This document shows, piece by piece, positions 1-7,735 of a stretch of DNA of 40,668 bases (positions within the stretch are counted from its first letter, which is position 1; every line of letters begins with the position of its first letter). A model generated the notes under the pieces. It did no database searches. It saw nothing but the letters and a program-made list of their open reading frames with translations, and was not told the DNA's origin. Both the position numbers and the translations under genes were made by a program. The stretch covers positions 1 through 40,668 of the forward strand of contig NZ_BONP01000031.1 of assembly GCF_016862775.1 (NCBI RefSeq), in the 5' to 3' direction. Origin of the DNA: Cellulomonas phragmiteti. GTDB taxonomy: Bacteria; Actinomycetota; Actinomycetes; Actinomycetales; Cellulomonadaceae.

Positions 1-780
1 CCCCTGTCGCCCCCGGCACCTTCCCCGCCGTCGGCACCGTCGTCGTCACCGCCACCGCCACCGCCGGGTACGAGCTGACCGGCCCGTCGGAGTTCACCTT
101 CACGTTCACCGACGTCCGCCTCGTCACCGCGACCGCACCCACGCAGCACGACCCGTACGGCACCGCCGACGACACCTACACGATCCCGTCGGTCACCGGC
201 GTGCAGTACGCCGTCGACGGCACCCCCGTCGCCGCCGGCACCTACCCCGCCACGGGGACGGTCGTCGTCACCGCCACCGCCACGCCGGGCCACGAGCTGT
301 CGGGCGCCTCGCAGTTCACGCTCGTGTTCACGGACATCACCCTCGTCGAGGTCGTCGCACCCACGTGGCACGACGTCGACGGCACCGCGGACGACACGTT
401 CACGCTGCCGGAGGTCGAGGGCGTCGTGTGGACGCGCGACGGTGGCGTGCTGGCACCCGGCACCCACCCCGGGACCGGCACGGTGACCCTCGTCGCGACC
501 CCGGCACCCGGGTACGAGCTCGCGGGCACCACCACGTACACCGTCACGTTCACGGACCTGGAGCACGTGACGCCCGTGGCGCCGACCGCCACGGACAACC
601 CGGGGACGGCGCAGGACGTCGTCACGATCCCCGCGGTCACCGGCGTGACCTACCTGCACGACGGCGCCCCGCTCGCCCCCGGCGACCACGCGCTGAGCGG
701 CCACGTCGTCATCGAGGCCGTCCCGGCCGCACCGCGCTACGTGCTCGTCGGCACCACGACGTTCACGCTGCACCTGTCCG
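1..780 (+). repeat. 222-bp (74-aa) tandem coding repeats
   Basis: Equivalent codons recur at 201, 423 and 645, an exact period of 222 bp. A further partial unit runs off the left edge. The first two complete units are more alike than the last, which has lost the TATATPGYEL-like segment (EAVPAAPRYVL instead). Such units usually form stacked beta-sandwich modules that extend a surface protein away from the wall. Confidence 0.75.
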
Positions 781-1676
781 CCACGGACGTGCCGGGCGTC
801 CCGACGATCACCGCCCTGACGGTCGGCTCCCGCAGCCTGACCCTGGAGTTCACGGCCCCGACGACGACCGGCGGCAGCCCCGTCACCGGGTACGCGTACT
901 CGCTCGACGGCGGCATCACCTGGGTCCCGGTCGCCGGCTCGCCGGTCGTCGTGACGGGACTGGTCAACGGCACCGCGTACCGGGTCATGCTGCGGGCGCA
1001 GAACGCGCTGGGCGCCGGCAGCGGCACCGCGTCGGCCACCGGGACGCCCGTCCCCGCGCCGTACGCGGTCCCGGGTGCCGACGGCACGCTCGCCCTGCCC
1101 GTCCTGGCCCCCGGCCAGGGAGCCGCGTGGGTCGACGGCACGGCCGTGCCCGGCGCGGTGACGACGGACAGCGGGACGCGGACCATCACCGCGGGTGCCG
1201 TGCGCGTGACGTTCACGGGCGTCGACGCGGCGGGCCGCACGGTCGGCGCGCCCGACCAGGTGGTCGTCACGCCGGACGGTGCCGTGCTCGTCACCGGCAC
1301 CGGGTTCGCCCCCGGCGAGCTGGTCGACGTGTGGCTGTTCTCGACCCCGGTGCTGCTGGGCACGGCACGCGTCGAGGCGGACGGCACGTTCGGCGCGCGG
1401 TTCGCGCTCCCCGCGGGCGTGACGGCGGGGCAGCACACGCTGCAGCTCAACGGCACGGCCTCCGACGGCTCGCTCGTGAGCACCGCCTCGGGCGTCCTCG
1501 TCGCGGCCGCCACCGAGGGGGTGCGCCCGCCGCAGACCGCGACGCCCACCACGGGCCGCGCGGCGCTGGCCACCACGGGCGGGTCCCTCGACGCGGGCCT
1601 GCTGCTCGCGACGTCGCTGCTCGTCGCCGGCGGCCTCGCGGTCGCCGTCGGCACCCGGCGGCGCCGCAGCGCCTGA
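1..1676 (+). CDS. Repetitive sortase-anchored surface protein, C-terminal part (5' end outside window)
   Basis: The reading frame is open from the left edge (codons begin at base 3) to TGA at 1674-1676, so the N-terminus and signal peptide lie outside the window. What is visible is a run of 74-residue tandem repeats, each with a DG-x-P-APGT-P-GTGTV core and a YEL-G-FT-FTD end. They are followed by a fibronectin type III domain (about 785-1055), an unassigned extracellular region with an Ig-like stretch PDGAVLVTGTGF...LPAG (about 1265-1440), a low-complexity linker, and a terminal LATTG motif, hydrophobic helix and RRRRSA tail. That tail is the layout of a sortase substrate; LAxTG is the motif known for class E sortases of high-GC actinobacteria. 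It is likely an extracellular adhesion or polymer-associated protein. Catalytic domains, if any, would be upstream. The call of anchoring is strong, the biological role unknown. Confidence 0.8.
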   Translation, partial: PVAPGTFPAVGTVVVTATATAGYELTGPSEFTFTFTDVRLVTATAPTQHDPYGTADDTYTIPSVTGVQYAVDGTPVAAGTYPATGTVVVTATATPGHELSGASQFTLVFTDITLVEVVAPTWHDVDGTADDTFTLPEVEGVVWTRDGGVLAPGTHPGTGTVTLVATPAPGYELAGTTTYTVTFTDLEHVTPVAPTATDNPGTAQDVVTIPAVTGVTYLHDGAPLAPGDHALSGHVVIEAVPAAPRYVLVGTTTFTLHLSATDVPGVPTITALTVGSRSLTLEFTAPTTTGGSPVTGYAYSLDGGITWVPVAGSPVVVTGLVNGTAYRVMLRAQNALGAGSGTASATGTPVPAPYAVPGADGTLALPVLAPGQGAAWVDGTAVPGAVTTDSGTRTITAGAVRVTFTGVDAAGRTVGAPDQVVVTPDGAVLVTGTGFAPGELVDVWLFSTPVLLGTARVEADGTFGARFALPAGVTAGQHTLQLNGTASDGSLVSTASGVLVAAATEGVRPPQTATPTTGRAALATTGGSLDAGLLLATSLLVAGGLAVAVGTRRRRSA

Positions 1677-1690
1677 CCGAACCCGACCCC

Positions 1691-1736
1691 CACGACGACG
1701 GGCCGCCGCGATCTCTCGCGGCGGCCCGTCGTCGTG
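1691..1736. terminator. Bidirectional intrinsic terminator hairpin
   Basis: A perfect 21-bp inverted repeat (1691-1711 with 1716-1736) with a 4-base TCTC loop. It lies between the convergent surface-protein gene (stop at 1676) and the sucrose phosphorylase gene (stop at 1751). It has no U-tract, as is common in high-GC actinobacteria. Its position between two convergent stops supports a terminator serving both strands. Confidence 0.85.
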
Positions 1737-1750
1737 CGGGGGGCGGGGCG

Positions 1751-3229
1751 TCAGGCCGTGACGTCCGTGTGCGCGAGCACCACGTGCTCGCCGTCGTCGC
1801 CCGTCGCGTGCACCGCGAACGTGCCGTCGGCGACGTCGAACGTGAGCGTCGCGCGCGCCTCACCGGCCGTCCACGCCAGGCAGCCGCGCGTCCCGTCGAC
1901 GTCCCACTCGAACGTCCCGCCGAACGCGGCGTGCGACGAGCGCAGCCGCAGCCCCGCGAGCTGCCCGCGCACCGCGGGGTGCTCGAGCGCCGCGGTGACC
2001 TCCTCCGGCGTGAAGTGGTGCCGGTTGACGTCCCGGCCCACGCCCGTGGCCGCGAGCAGGTCCATGTCGTTGGCGCCGGCCAGCAGGCCCACGTAGTACA
2101 CCTGCGGGATCCCCGGGACGAACAGCTGGATCAGCCGCGCCAGGACGTAGCGACGGTCGTCGCGCGCCAGGGCGTCGTAGAACGTGCAGTTGACCTGGTA
2201 GAGGTCGAGGTTCGACGCCGCGGCACCCGTGGCCTGGCGCGACGTGCCGCCCGAGTTCTCGTGGATGCGCTCGACGAGCGCGTCGATCTTCTCCGGCGCC
2301 AGCAGCCCCGGCTCCCCGGGCCGCAGGTCCGACGGGCCGACGTCGACGATCCCGATGCCGTCGTGCGTGTCCAGCACGGTCACCGCGTTGGCCGGGCGGA
2401 TCTGCAGCCAGCCGGCCAGCGGCTCGAGGTCGCCGGCCGTCAGCGCGTGCAGCACCAGCGGCGGCAGCGCGAAGTCGTAGACCAGGTCGACCTTGCGGGC
2501 GATCTCGATCTGCTGCGTGTGGTGCCCGTGCACCTCCACCAGCACCTGCGCGCCGCGCTCGTGCGCCTGCGCGACGATCCGCTCGGTGTACGCGTCCGTC
2601 GCGGGCGTCATGAAGCAGTCGGTGCCCGCCTCCTTGCCCGTGTAGCCCACGGCGTCCAGGCGCAGCATGGTCACGCCGCCGGACGTCAGGGCGTCCACGA
2701 CCGACGTCAGGTACTCCCACGCCTGCGGCGTGCGCAGGTCGATGTCGACCTGGTCCGGCGTGAACGTCGTCCACACCAGGCGACGACGCCCGCCCAGGGT
2801 CATCACCGTGAACGGCAGCCCGGGGCGCGGGCGGTACACGCGCGCCAGGTCCTCCTCGGTCGCGCCGTCGGGGAACACCGCGCCCAGCGTGAGGAACATC
2901 GGGGCGTGCGGGGAGTCGTCACCGCGCTCGCGGACGTCGCGGAACCGCTCGGACTCCGCCGAGACGTGGTTGACGATGACGTCGGCCATCACGGTGCGAC
3001 CGCCGGCCAGCGCGCGCACGTCGTCCCACGAGCCGAGCCGCGGGTCGACCGCGGTGTGGTCGCGCGGGTCGAACCCCGCGTCGGCGCCGTCGTACGGCGG
3101 GTAGAACGGCAGCAGGTGCACACCGTCGAACGCCCCGGCGAGGGGACCGTCGAGCAGGGTGCGCAGACCGCGCAGGTCACCGGCGAGGCGGTCGGCGTAG
3201 GTGATGAGCTGAGGGCCGTGGAAGGTCAC
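1751..3229 (-). CDS. gtfA: Sucrose phosphorylase (GH13 subfamily 18)
   Basis: Predicted 492-aa cytoplasmic enzyme that cleaves sucrose with phosphate to give glucose 1-phosphate and fructose. It starts QLITYADRL, as the family does, and shares long stretches with the Bifidobacterium enzyme, for example GAAASNLDLYQVN and FVPGIPQVYYVG. The catalytic residues fall at the same numbers as in the B. adolescentis protein: nucleophile Asp192 (RLDAVGY), acid/base Glu232 (VEVHGHH) and Asp290 (LDTHDGIG). The GTG start at 3229 is chosen because GAAAGG precedes it by 7 bases and it puts QLITYADRL near the N-terminus; the frame stays open further upstream but encodes Arg/Pro-rich filler. It is the last gene of the importer operon, separated from the esterase by a 74-base gap containing a hairpin. 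Other GH13_18 specificities (glucosylglycerol, glucosylglycerate) are possible but less likely given the close match. Confidence 0.93.
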   Translation of the reverse strand: MTFHGPQLITYADRLAGDLRGLRTLLDGPLAGAFDGVHLLPFYPPYDGADAGFDPRDHTAVDPRLGSWDDVRALAGGRTVMADVIVNHVSAESERFRDVRERGDDSPHAPMFLTLGAVFPDGATEEDLARVYRPRPGLPFTVMTLGGRRRLVWTTFTPDQVDIDLRTPQAWEYLTSVVDALTSGGVTMLRLDAVGYTGKEAGTDCFMTPATDAYTERIVAQAHERGAQVLVEVHGHHTQQIEIARKVDLVYDFALPPLVLHALTAGDLEPLAGWLQIRPANAVTVLDTHDGIGIVDVGPSDLRPGEPGLLAPEKIDALVERIHENSGGTSRQATGAAASNLDLYQVNCTFYDALARDDRRYVLARLIQLFVPGIPQVYYVGLLAGANDMDLLAATGVGRDVNRHHFTPEEVTAALEHPAVRGQLAGLRLRSSHAAFGGTFEWDVDGTRGCLAWTAGEARATLTFDVADGTFAVHATGDDGEHVVLAHTDVTA

Positions 3230-3259
3230 GGTCGGGCCTTTCGGTGCGGGACGTGGGTG

Positions 3260-3300
3260 CCGCGCCGCCTCCCGGCAGGGGGCAGCAGGAGGCGGCGCGG
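3260..3300 (-). terminator. Intercistronic hairpin before sucrose phosphorylase
   Basis: A perfect 13-bp inverted repeat (3260-3272 with 3288-3300) and a 15-base loop. It lies 3 bases past the esterase stop and about 20 bases upstream of the phosphorylase ribosome binding site, within what is otherwise one minus-strand operon. It could act as a partial terminator or a 3'-end stabiliser that sets the ratio of importer to phosphorylase transcript. Alternatively the phosphorylase has its own promoter. Confidence 0.55.
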
Positions 3301-3303
3301 CGG

Positions 3304-4287
3304 TCAGGGGGCCGCGGGTGCGGCGGTGCGGTGCAGCAGGCGGTCCAGCCATCGTGCGCGCGCGTGGCGTGCGTCGCGCGACAGCGGCGCGTCGGGCAGC
3401 AGCCCGTCGAAGCCGTGGCAGCCGCCGGGCCACACGTGCAGCTCGGCGTCACCACCGTCGGCCCAGATGCGGGCGGCGAACGCGACGCACTCGTCGCGGA
3501 ACGTCTCGGCGGAGCCGACGTCGACGAACACGGGCGGCAGGCCCGCGAGCGTGGTGGCCCGTGCCGCCGCCGCGGACGACGGGGTGCCGGGGCCACCGGC
3601 GGCGTCGCCGAGGTACGCGGCCCAGCCGGTGGCGTTCGCGGTGCGGTCCCACGAGCCGACGCCGGCCATCTGGTGGCCCGACGCCGAGTCGTTGCGGTCG
3701 TCGAGCATGGGGCAGGCCAGGAGCGCACCGGCCAGCGCCGGCCCGCCGCGGTCCCGGGCCAGCAGCGCGAGGGCGGCCGCCAGGCCACCGCCCGCGCTGA
3801 CGCCGGTGACGACGACACGGTCGGCGTCCAGGCCCAGGTCGGCGGCGTGCTCGACGAGCCAGACGAGGGCCGCGTACGCGTCCTCGACCGCCGCCGGGTA
3901 CGGGTGCTCCGGAGCCAGCCGGTACTCGACCGACGCGACCGCGCAGCCGGGGGACAGCTGCGCGGCCGCGGGCACGTCGTCCGCGACGGTCCCGACGACC
4001 AGCCCGCCGCCGTGCAGGTGCAGCAGCACGGGCACGGGTCCGGTGGCACCGGCCGGGCGGAGCAGCGCCACGCGCACGTCACCGGCGGTGCCGGGCGCGT
4101 GGTGCCACGTCAGCTCGCGTCCCGCGGCCGCGGCCACGTCGGCGAGGTCGGGCGGGGTCGCCCGCGCCCGCAGCGACGCGATCTCGTCTGCGGCGAGGGT
4201 CGTGACGACGTCGTCGGGTCGCCCCGCCAGCGCCGCGGCGACCGCGGGGTCGAACGGCGGCCGGGCGGTGGCCGTGGTCGTCGTCAT
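3304..4287 (-). CDS. Alpha/beta hydrolase, hormone-sensitive-lipase (HSL) type esterase
   Basis: A 327-aa protein without a signal peptide, so probably cytoplasmic. It carries the oxyanion-hole motif HGGG at residues 92-95, the nucleophile elbow GVSAGG with Ser164, an acidic triad position at GSAETFRDE (Glu261 where many relatives have Asp) and His291 in CHGFD. These features define bacterial HSL/arylacetamide-deacetylase-like esterases that hydrolyse short acyl esters. The ATG at 4287 overlaps the permease stop by ATGA, implying translational coupling to the importer. Its place between a sugar importer and a sucrose phosphorylase suggests it deacylates an imported acylated sugar. That substrate is inferred, not shown. 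Confidence 0.85.
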   Translation of the reverse strand: MTTTTATARPPFDPAVAAALAGRPDDVVTTLAADEIASLRARATPPDLADVAAAAGRELTWHHAPGTAGDVRVALLRPAGATGPVPVLLHLHGGGLVVGTVADDVPAAAQLSPGCAVASVEYRLAPEHPYPAAVEDAYAALVWLVEHAADLGLDADRVVVTGVSAGGGLAAALALLARDRGGPALAGALLACPMLDDRNDSASGHQMAGVGSWDRTANATGWAAYLGDAAGGPGTPSSAAAARATTLAGLPPVFVDVGSAETFRDECVAFAARIWADGGDAELHVWPGGCHGFDGLLPDAPLSRDARHARARWLDRLLHRTAAPAAP

Positions 4288-5108
4288 CCCTTCAGCGCGC
4301 CCTGCATGAGCGCCGTCACGAACTGCCGCTGGAAGATGAGGAACACGATGAGCGTCGGGGTGAGGATCAGCAGCGACCCCGCGCACAGCAGCGGCACGTT
4401 GGTGCCCCACTGCCCCTGGAACGCCCCGAGGGCCCCGGCCATGGTGCGCCGGGTCGGGTCGGACACCAGCACCACGGCGAGCAGGAACTGGTTCCACGTC
4501 CACAGGAACATGAGGATCCCGAGCGAGGACAGCGCGGGCGTGGACAGCGGCAGGTGGATCCGGGTGAACAGCTTCCACGTGCCGGCGCCGTCGATGCGCG
4601 CGGCCTCCGAGAGGTCCTCGGGCATGTTGACGAAGTGCGCACGCATCCACATGACCGCGAACGGCATGTACAGGCCGATGAGCGGCAGGATGATCGCCCA
4701 CCGGGTGTTGAGCAGGCCGAGGTCACGCATCTGGTAGTAGAGCGGGACGATGACGGCCTGGAACGGCAGCGTGAGGCCGAGCAGGAAGGTCAGGAAGATC
4801 ACGCGGTGGCCCGGGGGGCGCAGGTGGCCCAGCGCGAACCCGGCGAGGGTCGCGATGAGCAGCGCCACGGGGACGACGCCGATCTCGATGAGGACGCTCG
4901 ACCACAGCAGCGCGCCCATGTTCGCCGCCTGGAAGGCGTCGACGAAGTTCGACCAGTACGGCGTCTCGGGCCACTCGAGCCCCGACGGGTACGTGCCGGG
5001 CTCGTGCAGGGCGGTGACGAACAGGCTGACGAACGGCACCACCGTCACCAGCATGAGAACGATCAGCAGGACGCGGCCCACCACCGTCTCGCGACGCGAC
5101 ACGATCAT
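4284..5108 (-). CDS. Carbohydrate ABC transporter permease (MalG type)
   Basis: A 274-aa integral membrane protein with about six hydrophobic helices and the EAA loop EAARIDGAGTWKLFTRIHLPLSTPALSS, which docks onto the ATPase. Relatives belong to the CUT1 family, which imports oligosaccharides and disaccharides. The ATG at 5108 overlaps the preceding permease stop by 4 bases, and its own stop overlaps the esterase start. No ATPase gene is present in the operon, as is usual for CUT1 systems in actinobacteria, where a shared MsiK-like ATPase is encoded elsewhere. Confidence 0.93.
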   Translation of the reverse strand: MIVSRRETVVGRVLLIVLMLVTVVPFVSLFVTALHEPGTYPSGLEWPETPYWSNFVDAFQAANMGALLWSSVLIEIGVVPVALLIATLAGFALGHLRPPGHRVIFLTFLLGLTLPFQAVIVPLYYQMRDLGLLNTRWAIILPLIGLYMPFAVMWMRAHFVNMPEDLSEAARIDGAGTWKLFTRIHLPLSTPALSSLGILMFLWTWNQFLLAVVLVSDPTRRTMAGALGAFQGQWGTNVPLLCAGSLLILTPTLIVFLIFQRQFVTALMQGALKG

Positions 5109-6073
5109 CGTGCGTCCTCCCGGGTGAGGCGCTGGATCGGCAGCACGACCGCGAGCACCAGCGCCATGAAGACGACGGCGAGCGCGGAGGCCTGACCGAC
5201 CTCGCGGCTGAAGAAGCCGAGGTAGTAGATCTCCAGGCCGGGCACCATCGTGGAGTTGGCGGGCCCGCCCTGCGTGGAGATGTAGACGATGTCGAACGCC
5301 GCCAGTGCGGAGATCACCGTGACGGTGACGGCGACGCCGACCTCCTGGCGCACGCTCGGCAGCGTGATGGAGAAGAACTCGCGCACGGCACCGGCCCCGT
5401 CGATGCGGGCCGCCTCGTACAGCGCGGGGTCGATCTTGGACATGCCCGCCAGGAGCAGGATCAGGCACAGGCCGAGTGCGACCCACGCGCCGATGACCCC
5501 GACGGCGGGCAGGGCGGTGTTCGTGTCACCGAGCCAGGCCCGGGTGACGCCGCCGAGCCCGATGGCCCGCATGAGCTCGTTGACCAGGCCGTCGGTGGCC
5601 AGCAGCCACGTCCACATGATGCCGGCGGCGACCAGCGGGATGACCTGGGGCAGGAACAGCACGGTCCGGGAGACCAGCGCGAGGCGGCTGGTCGCGAACT
5701 TGCGGATCGTGGCCGCGGCGAGCAGGCCGAGGATCACGGGGATGAAGCTGAAGTACACGATGAGCTGCAGGGCGTTGCCGATCGAGCCGAGCATCCGCGC
5801 GTCGCCCAGCAGCCGCGTGTAGTTGTCCAGGCCCACCCAGGTGGACTCGGTGACGCCGTTCCACTTGTAGAACGAGTACTGGACCGTCAGGGCCAGCGGA
5901 CGCAGCACGAAGACTGCGTACGCGACCGCGGCCGGGACCACGAGGCCGAGGGCCACCCAGCCTCGGCGCAGGCGCCGCGCCCGCAGGGCGCGGCGCCTGT
6001 CCTCCTGGCTGTGCGAGGTGGTCCCGACGGCCCCGCGGACGCCGCTGGTTCCGGTCGTCCGCGTGGCGCTCAT
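5105..6073 (-). CDS. Carbohydrate ABC transporter permease (MalF type)
   Basis: A 322-aa membrane protein with an Arg-rich cytoplasmic N-terminus (residues about 25-38), roughly six transmembrane helices and the EAA motif EAARIDGAGAVREFFSITLP. It forms the heterodimeric channel with the following permease. Its ATG at 6073 overlaps the binding-protein stop (ATGA), so binding protein, both permeases and esterase are a chain of 4-base overlaps. This supports a single transcript with coupled translation. Confidence 0.92.
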   Translation of the reverse strand: MSATRTTGTSGVRGAVGTTSHSQEDRRRALRARRLRRGWVALGLVVPAAVAYAVFVLRPLALTVQYSFYKWNGVTESTWVGLDNYTRLLGDARMLGSIGNALQLIVYFSFIPVILGLLAAATIRKFATSRLALVSRTVLFLPQVIPLVAAGIMWTWLLATDGLVNELMRAIGLGGVTRAWLGDTNTALPAVGVIGAWVALGLCLILLLAGMSKIDPALYEAARIDGAGAVREFFSITLPSVRQEVGVAVTVTVISALAAFDIVYISTQGGPANSTMVPGLEIYYLGFFSREVGQASALAVVFMALVLAVVLPIQRLTREDAR

Positions 6074-7440
6074 CAGTTGCCGATCTGGCTCTCGTAGTCG
6101 GCCTGGACCGTGGCGAGCAGCGTCGCGGCGTCGATCTCACCGGCGACGAGCTTCTGCAGGTTGGGGGTCCAGCTGGTGGCGTAGATGGCACCGGTCGCGT
6201 TGGCGATGAACTCCATCGCGCCGTTGTCCTCACCGATGGTCGCGCCCGCGGCCAGCGTCTGGGCGGTCACGCTGTCGGCCGAGATCTCCGGCATGAACGC
6301 GTCGGCCGGGCCCATGGGGTGCGAGCCGCCGATCTCGACGGCGATGGTGCGGGCCTGGTCGTTGGTCGCGACCCAGTCGAGGAAGTACGCGGCGCACTCG
6401 GGGTTCGCGGCGCGCGCCGAGATGCCGTAGGTCAGCGGGGCCGACATCGCGCCGACCTCGCCACCGTCCTCGACCGGCGGGACGAGGAAGAAGCCGACGT
6501 TGCCGGGCATCTGGGTGTCGAGGTTCCCCGACTCCCAGTCGCCGTTGAAGATGAACAGGCTCTCGCCGTCGATGAACCGGGACATCATCATCGAGTAGTC
6601 GAGCGAGTTGACGTCGGGGGCGAAGTAGCCGGCCTCGACCCACCGCTGCAGGTGCTCCGCGGCCCGCGCGTACTCGGGGGTGGAGATCGTCGCGTTGGGC
6701 TGCTGGAACGTCCACGCGTTGATGTCGGCCGGCTCGCCGTACGACGCCATGAGGCCCTGCAGCGGGAACGCGAGGCCACCGGTGGCGCCGCCGTTGAACT
6801 GCGCCATGGGCGTGATGCCCGCGTCCTTCGCGGCCTGCATGACCGCGTCGAGCTCGGCGAGCGTGGCGGGGGGCTCGGTCATGCCGATCTGCTCGGCCAG
6901 CTCGACGTTGTAGAAGATGCCGGTCATGGAGAAGTTCAGGCCCATGGCGTACAGGGGCCCGTTGCCGCGGCGGCCGTTCTCGTCGACGCGCATCTGCTCG
7001 AGCTGCGAGCCGGGCCACTGGTCCCAGCCGAAGTGGGCGGCGGCGTCCTCGAGGTCGTAGAGCAGGCCGTCGGCGGCGAGGTCGGAGACCTGCGGGAGGC
7101 GCATGAGGTCCGGCGGGTCGTCGGCCAGGACGCGCGGGGCGTTCTGGGTGATGACGGCGAACTGGTCCTCGCGCACGTCGATGGTGACGTTCGGGTGCTG
7201 GGCGGAGAACTCGTCGAACAGCGCGGTGGCGAGCGGGAAGCCCGTCTCGATGTAGGCGCTGAGCGTCACGTCGTCCGTGCCGCAGGTGAAGTCGCCGGAC
7301 GCGGTGGAGCCGCCGTCCGCGGTGGAGTCGTCGGTGGTGCTGCCACCCGGTGCGCTGCACGCGGTGAGGGCGAGGATGCCGCTCAGCGCGAGAGACGCGG
7401 TCGCGACCGCGCGCCGGGACGTTCCAGAGGTTCGAGACAA
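6073..7440 (-). CDS. Extracellular solute-binding lipoprotein of a sugar ABC importer
   Basis: A 455-aa family 1 (MalE-like) binding protein. The N-terminus has a basic segment, a hydrophobic core and the lipobox LTAC with the lipidated Cys28, followed by a Gly/Ser/Thr-rich linker. The mature part has typical features such as DWESGNLDTQMPGNVGFF and LTYGISARAANPECAAYFLDWV. The start is TTG at 7440, supported by AGGGAG 6 bases upstream; no better start lies nearby. First gene of the operon, it is transcribed from a promoter whose start region is covered by a LacI-type operator. The ligand is most simply sucrose or an acylated sucrose because of the phosphorylase in the operon (inference). Confidence 0.92.
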   Translation of the reverse strand: MSRTSGTSRRAVATASLALSGILALTACSAPGGSTTDDSTADGGSTASGDFTCGTDDVTLSAYIETGFPLATALFDEFSAQHPNVTIDVREDQFAVITQNAPRVLADDPPDLMRLPQVSDLAADGLLYDLEDAAAHFGWDQWPGSQLEQMRVDENGRRGNGPLYAMGLNFSMTGIFYNVELAEQIGMTEPPATLAELDAVMQAAKDAGITPMAQFNGGATGGLAFPLQGLMASYGEPADINAWTFQQPNATISTPEYARAAEHLQRWVEAGYFAPDVNSLDYSMMMSRFIDGESLFIFNGDWESGNLDTQMPGNVGFFLVPPVEDGGEVGAMSAPLTYGISARAANPECAAYFLDWVATNDQARTIAVEIGGSHPMGPADAFMPEISADSVTAQTLAAGATIGEDNGAMEFIANATGAIYATSWTPNLQKLVAGEIDAATLLATVQADYESQIGN

Positions 7441-7483
7441 CGTCGTCTCCCTTTCGTTCGGGCTAGGTCAGGGGGCTCCCGGC

Positions 7484-7505
7484 CTTGCTAAATCGTGTTA
7501 GCAAG
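7484..7505. promoter_or_regulatory. LacI-type operator of the importer operon
   Basis: A perfect inverted repeat, CTTGCTAA-N6-TTAGCAAG, containing GCTAAATCG-N3-TAGC. The same core occurs twice upstream of the esterase gene (11728-11765). It lies immediately downstream of the putative -10 region of the binding-protein gene and in the lacI intergenic region, so bound repressor would block transcription of the operon. Confidence 0.82.
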
Positions 7506-7508
7506 CTC

Positions 7509-7538
7509 ATGTTCGCCATCTGCGACCTGGGGTGTCAA
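7509..7538 (-). promoter_or_regulatory. Promoter of the sugar importer operon
   Basis: On the minus strand, a consensus -35 TTGACA (7533-7538) is followed after 18 bases by a weak -10 GAACAT (7509-7514). The operator at 7484-7505 begins 3 bases further on. The -35 match is strong, the -10 weak. The layout matches the esterase promoter at 11768-11796. Confidence 0.6.
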
Positions 7539-7546
7539 GCGGGAGG

Positions 7547-7564
7547 CGGTCACAGATCGGTCAC
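7547..7564 (-). promoter_or_regulatory. 11-bp direct repeat upstream of the -35 box
   Basis: GTGACCG occurs twice (7547-7553 and 7558-7564, read on the minus strand), spaced 11 bp apart, 8 bp upstream of the -35 hexamer. Same-face direct repeats next to a -35 box are the usual layout for an OmpR/PhoB-type activator. No regulator can be named from sequence alone. Confidence 0.35.
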
Positions 7565-7614
7565 GGGACGGCCTTCACCCGCGCACGCAACGGACAAACG
7601 TCCAGGAGCGGACG

Positions 7615-7630
7615 GTGGTCGCGCGACCAC
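7615..7630. promoter_or_regulatory. 16-bp perfect palindrome GTGGTCGCGCGACCAC (copy 1)
   Basis: A perfect palindrome in the intergenic region upstream of lacI. An identical 16-mer lies at 14807-14822, next to the NERD helicase promoter region. Two exact copies, both intergenic, suggest a shared regulator site or a dispersed palindromic element. Confidence 0.45.
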
Positions 7631-7735
7631 GGCCGACGACGACCCGCCGGCGCCCGTCCCGTGCCCCGCCCACCGCACCCCGCGAGCCCCTGCCGGCCAC
7701 CGCCCCTTAGGATCCCCAGCGACGGGAGGAACGAC

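Noticed and set aside
3230..3433. Longer N-terminus of the sucrose phosphorylase
   Set aside because: The upstream frame is Arg/Pro-rich, overlaps the esterase gene and the hairpin, and has no family match; GTG at 3229 has a good ribosome binding site.
365..4309. Open plus-strand frame of 1314 codons
   Set aside because: It crosses several well-supported genes on both strands, has Arg/Gly/His-rich composition with no domains, and is a GC-driven shadow.
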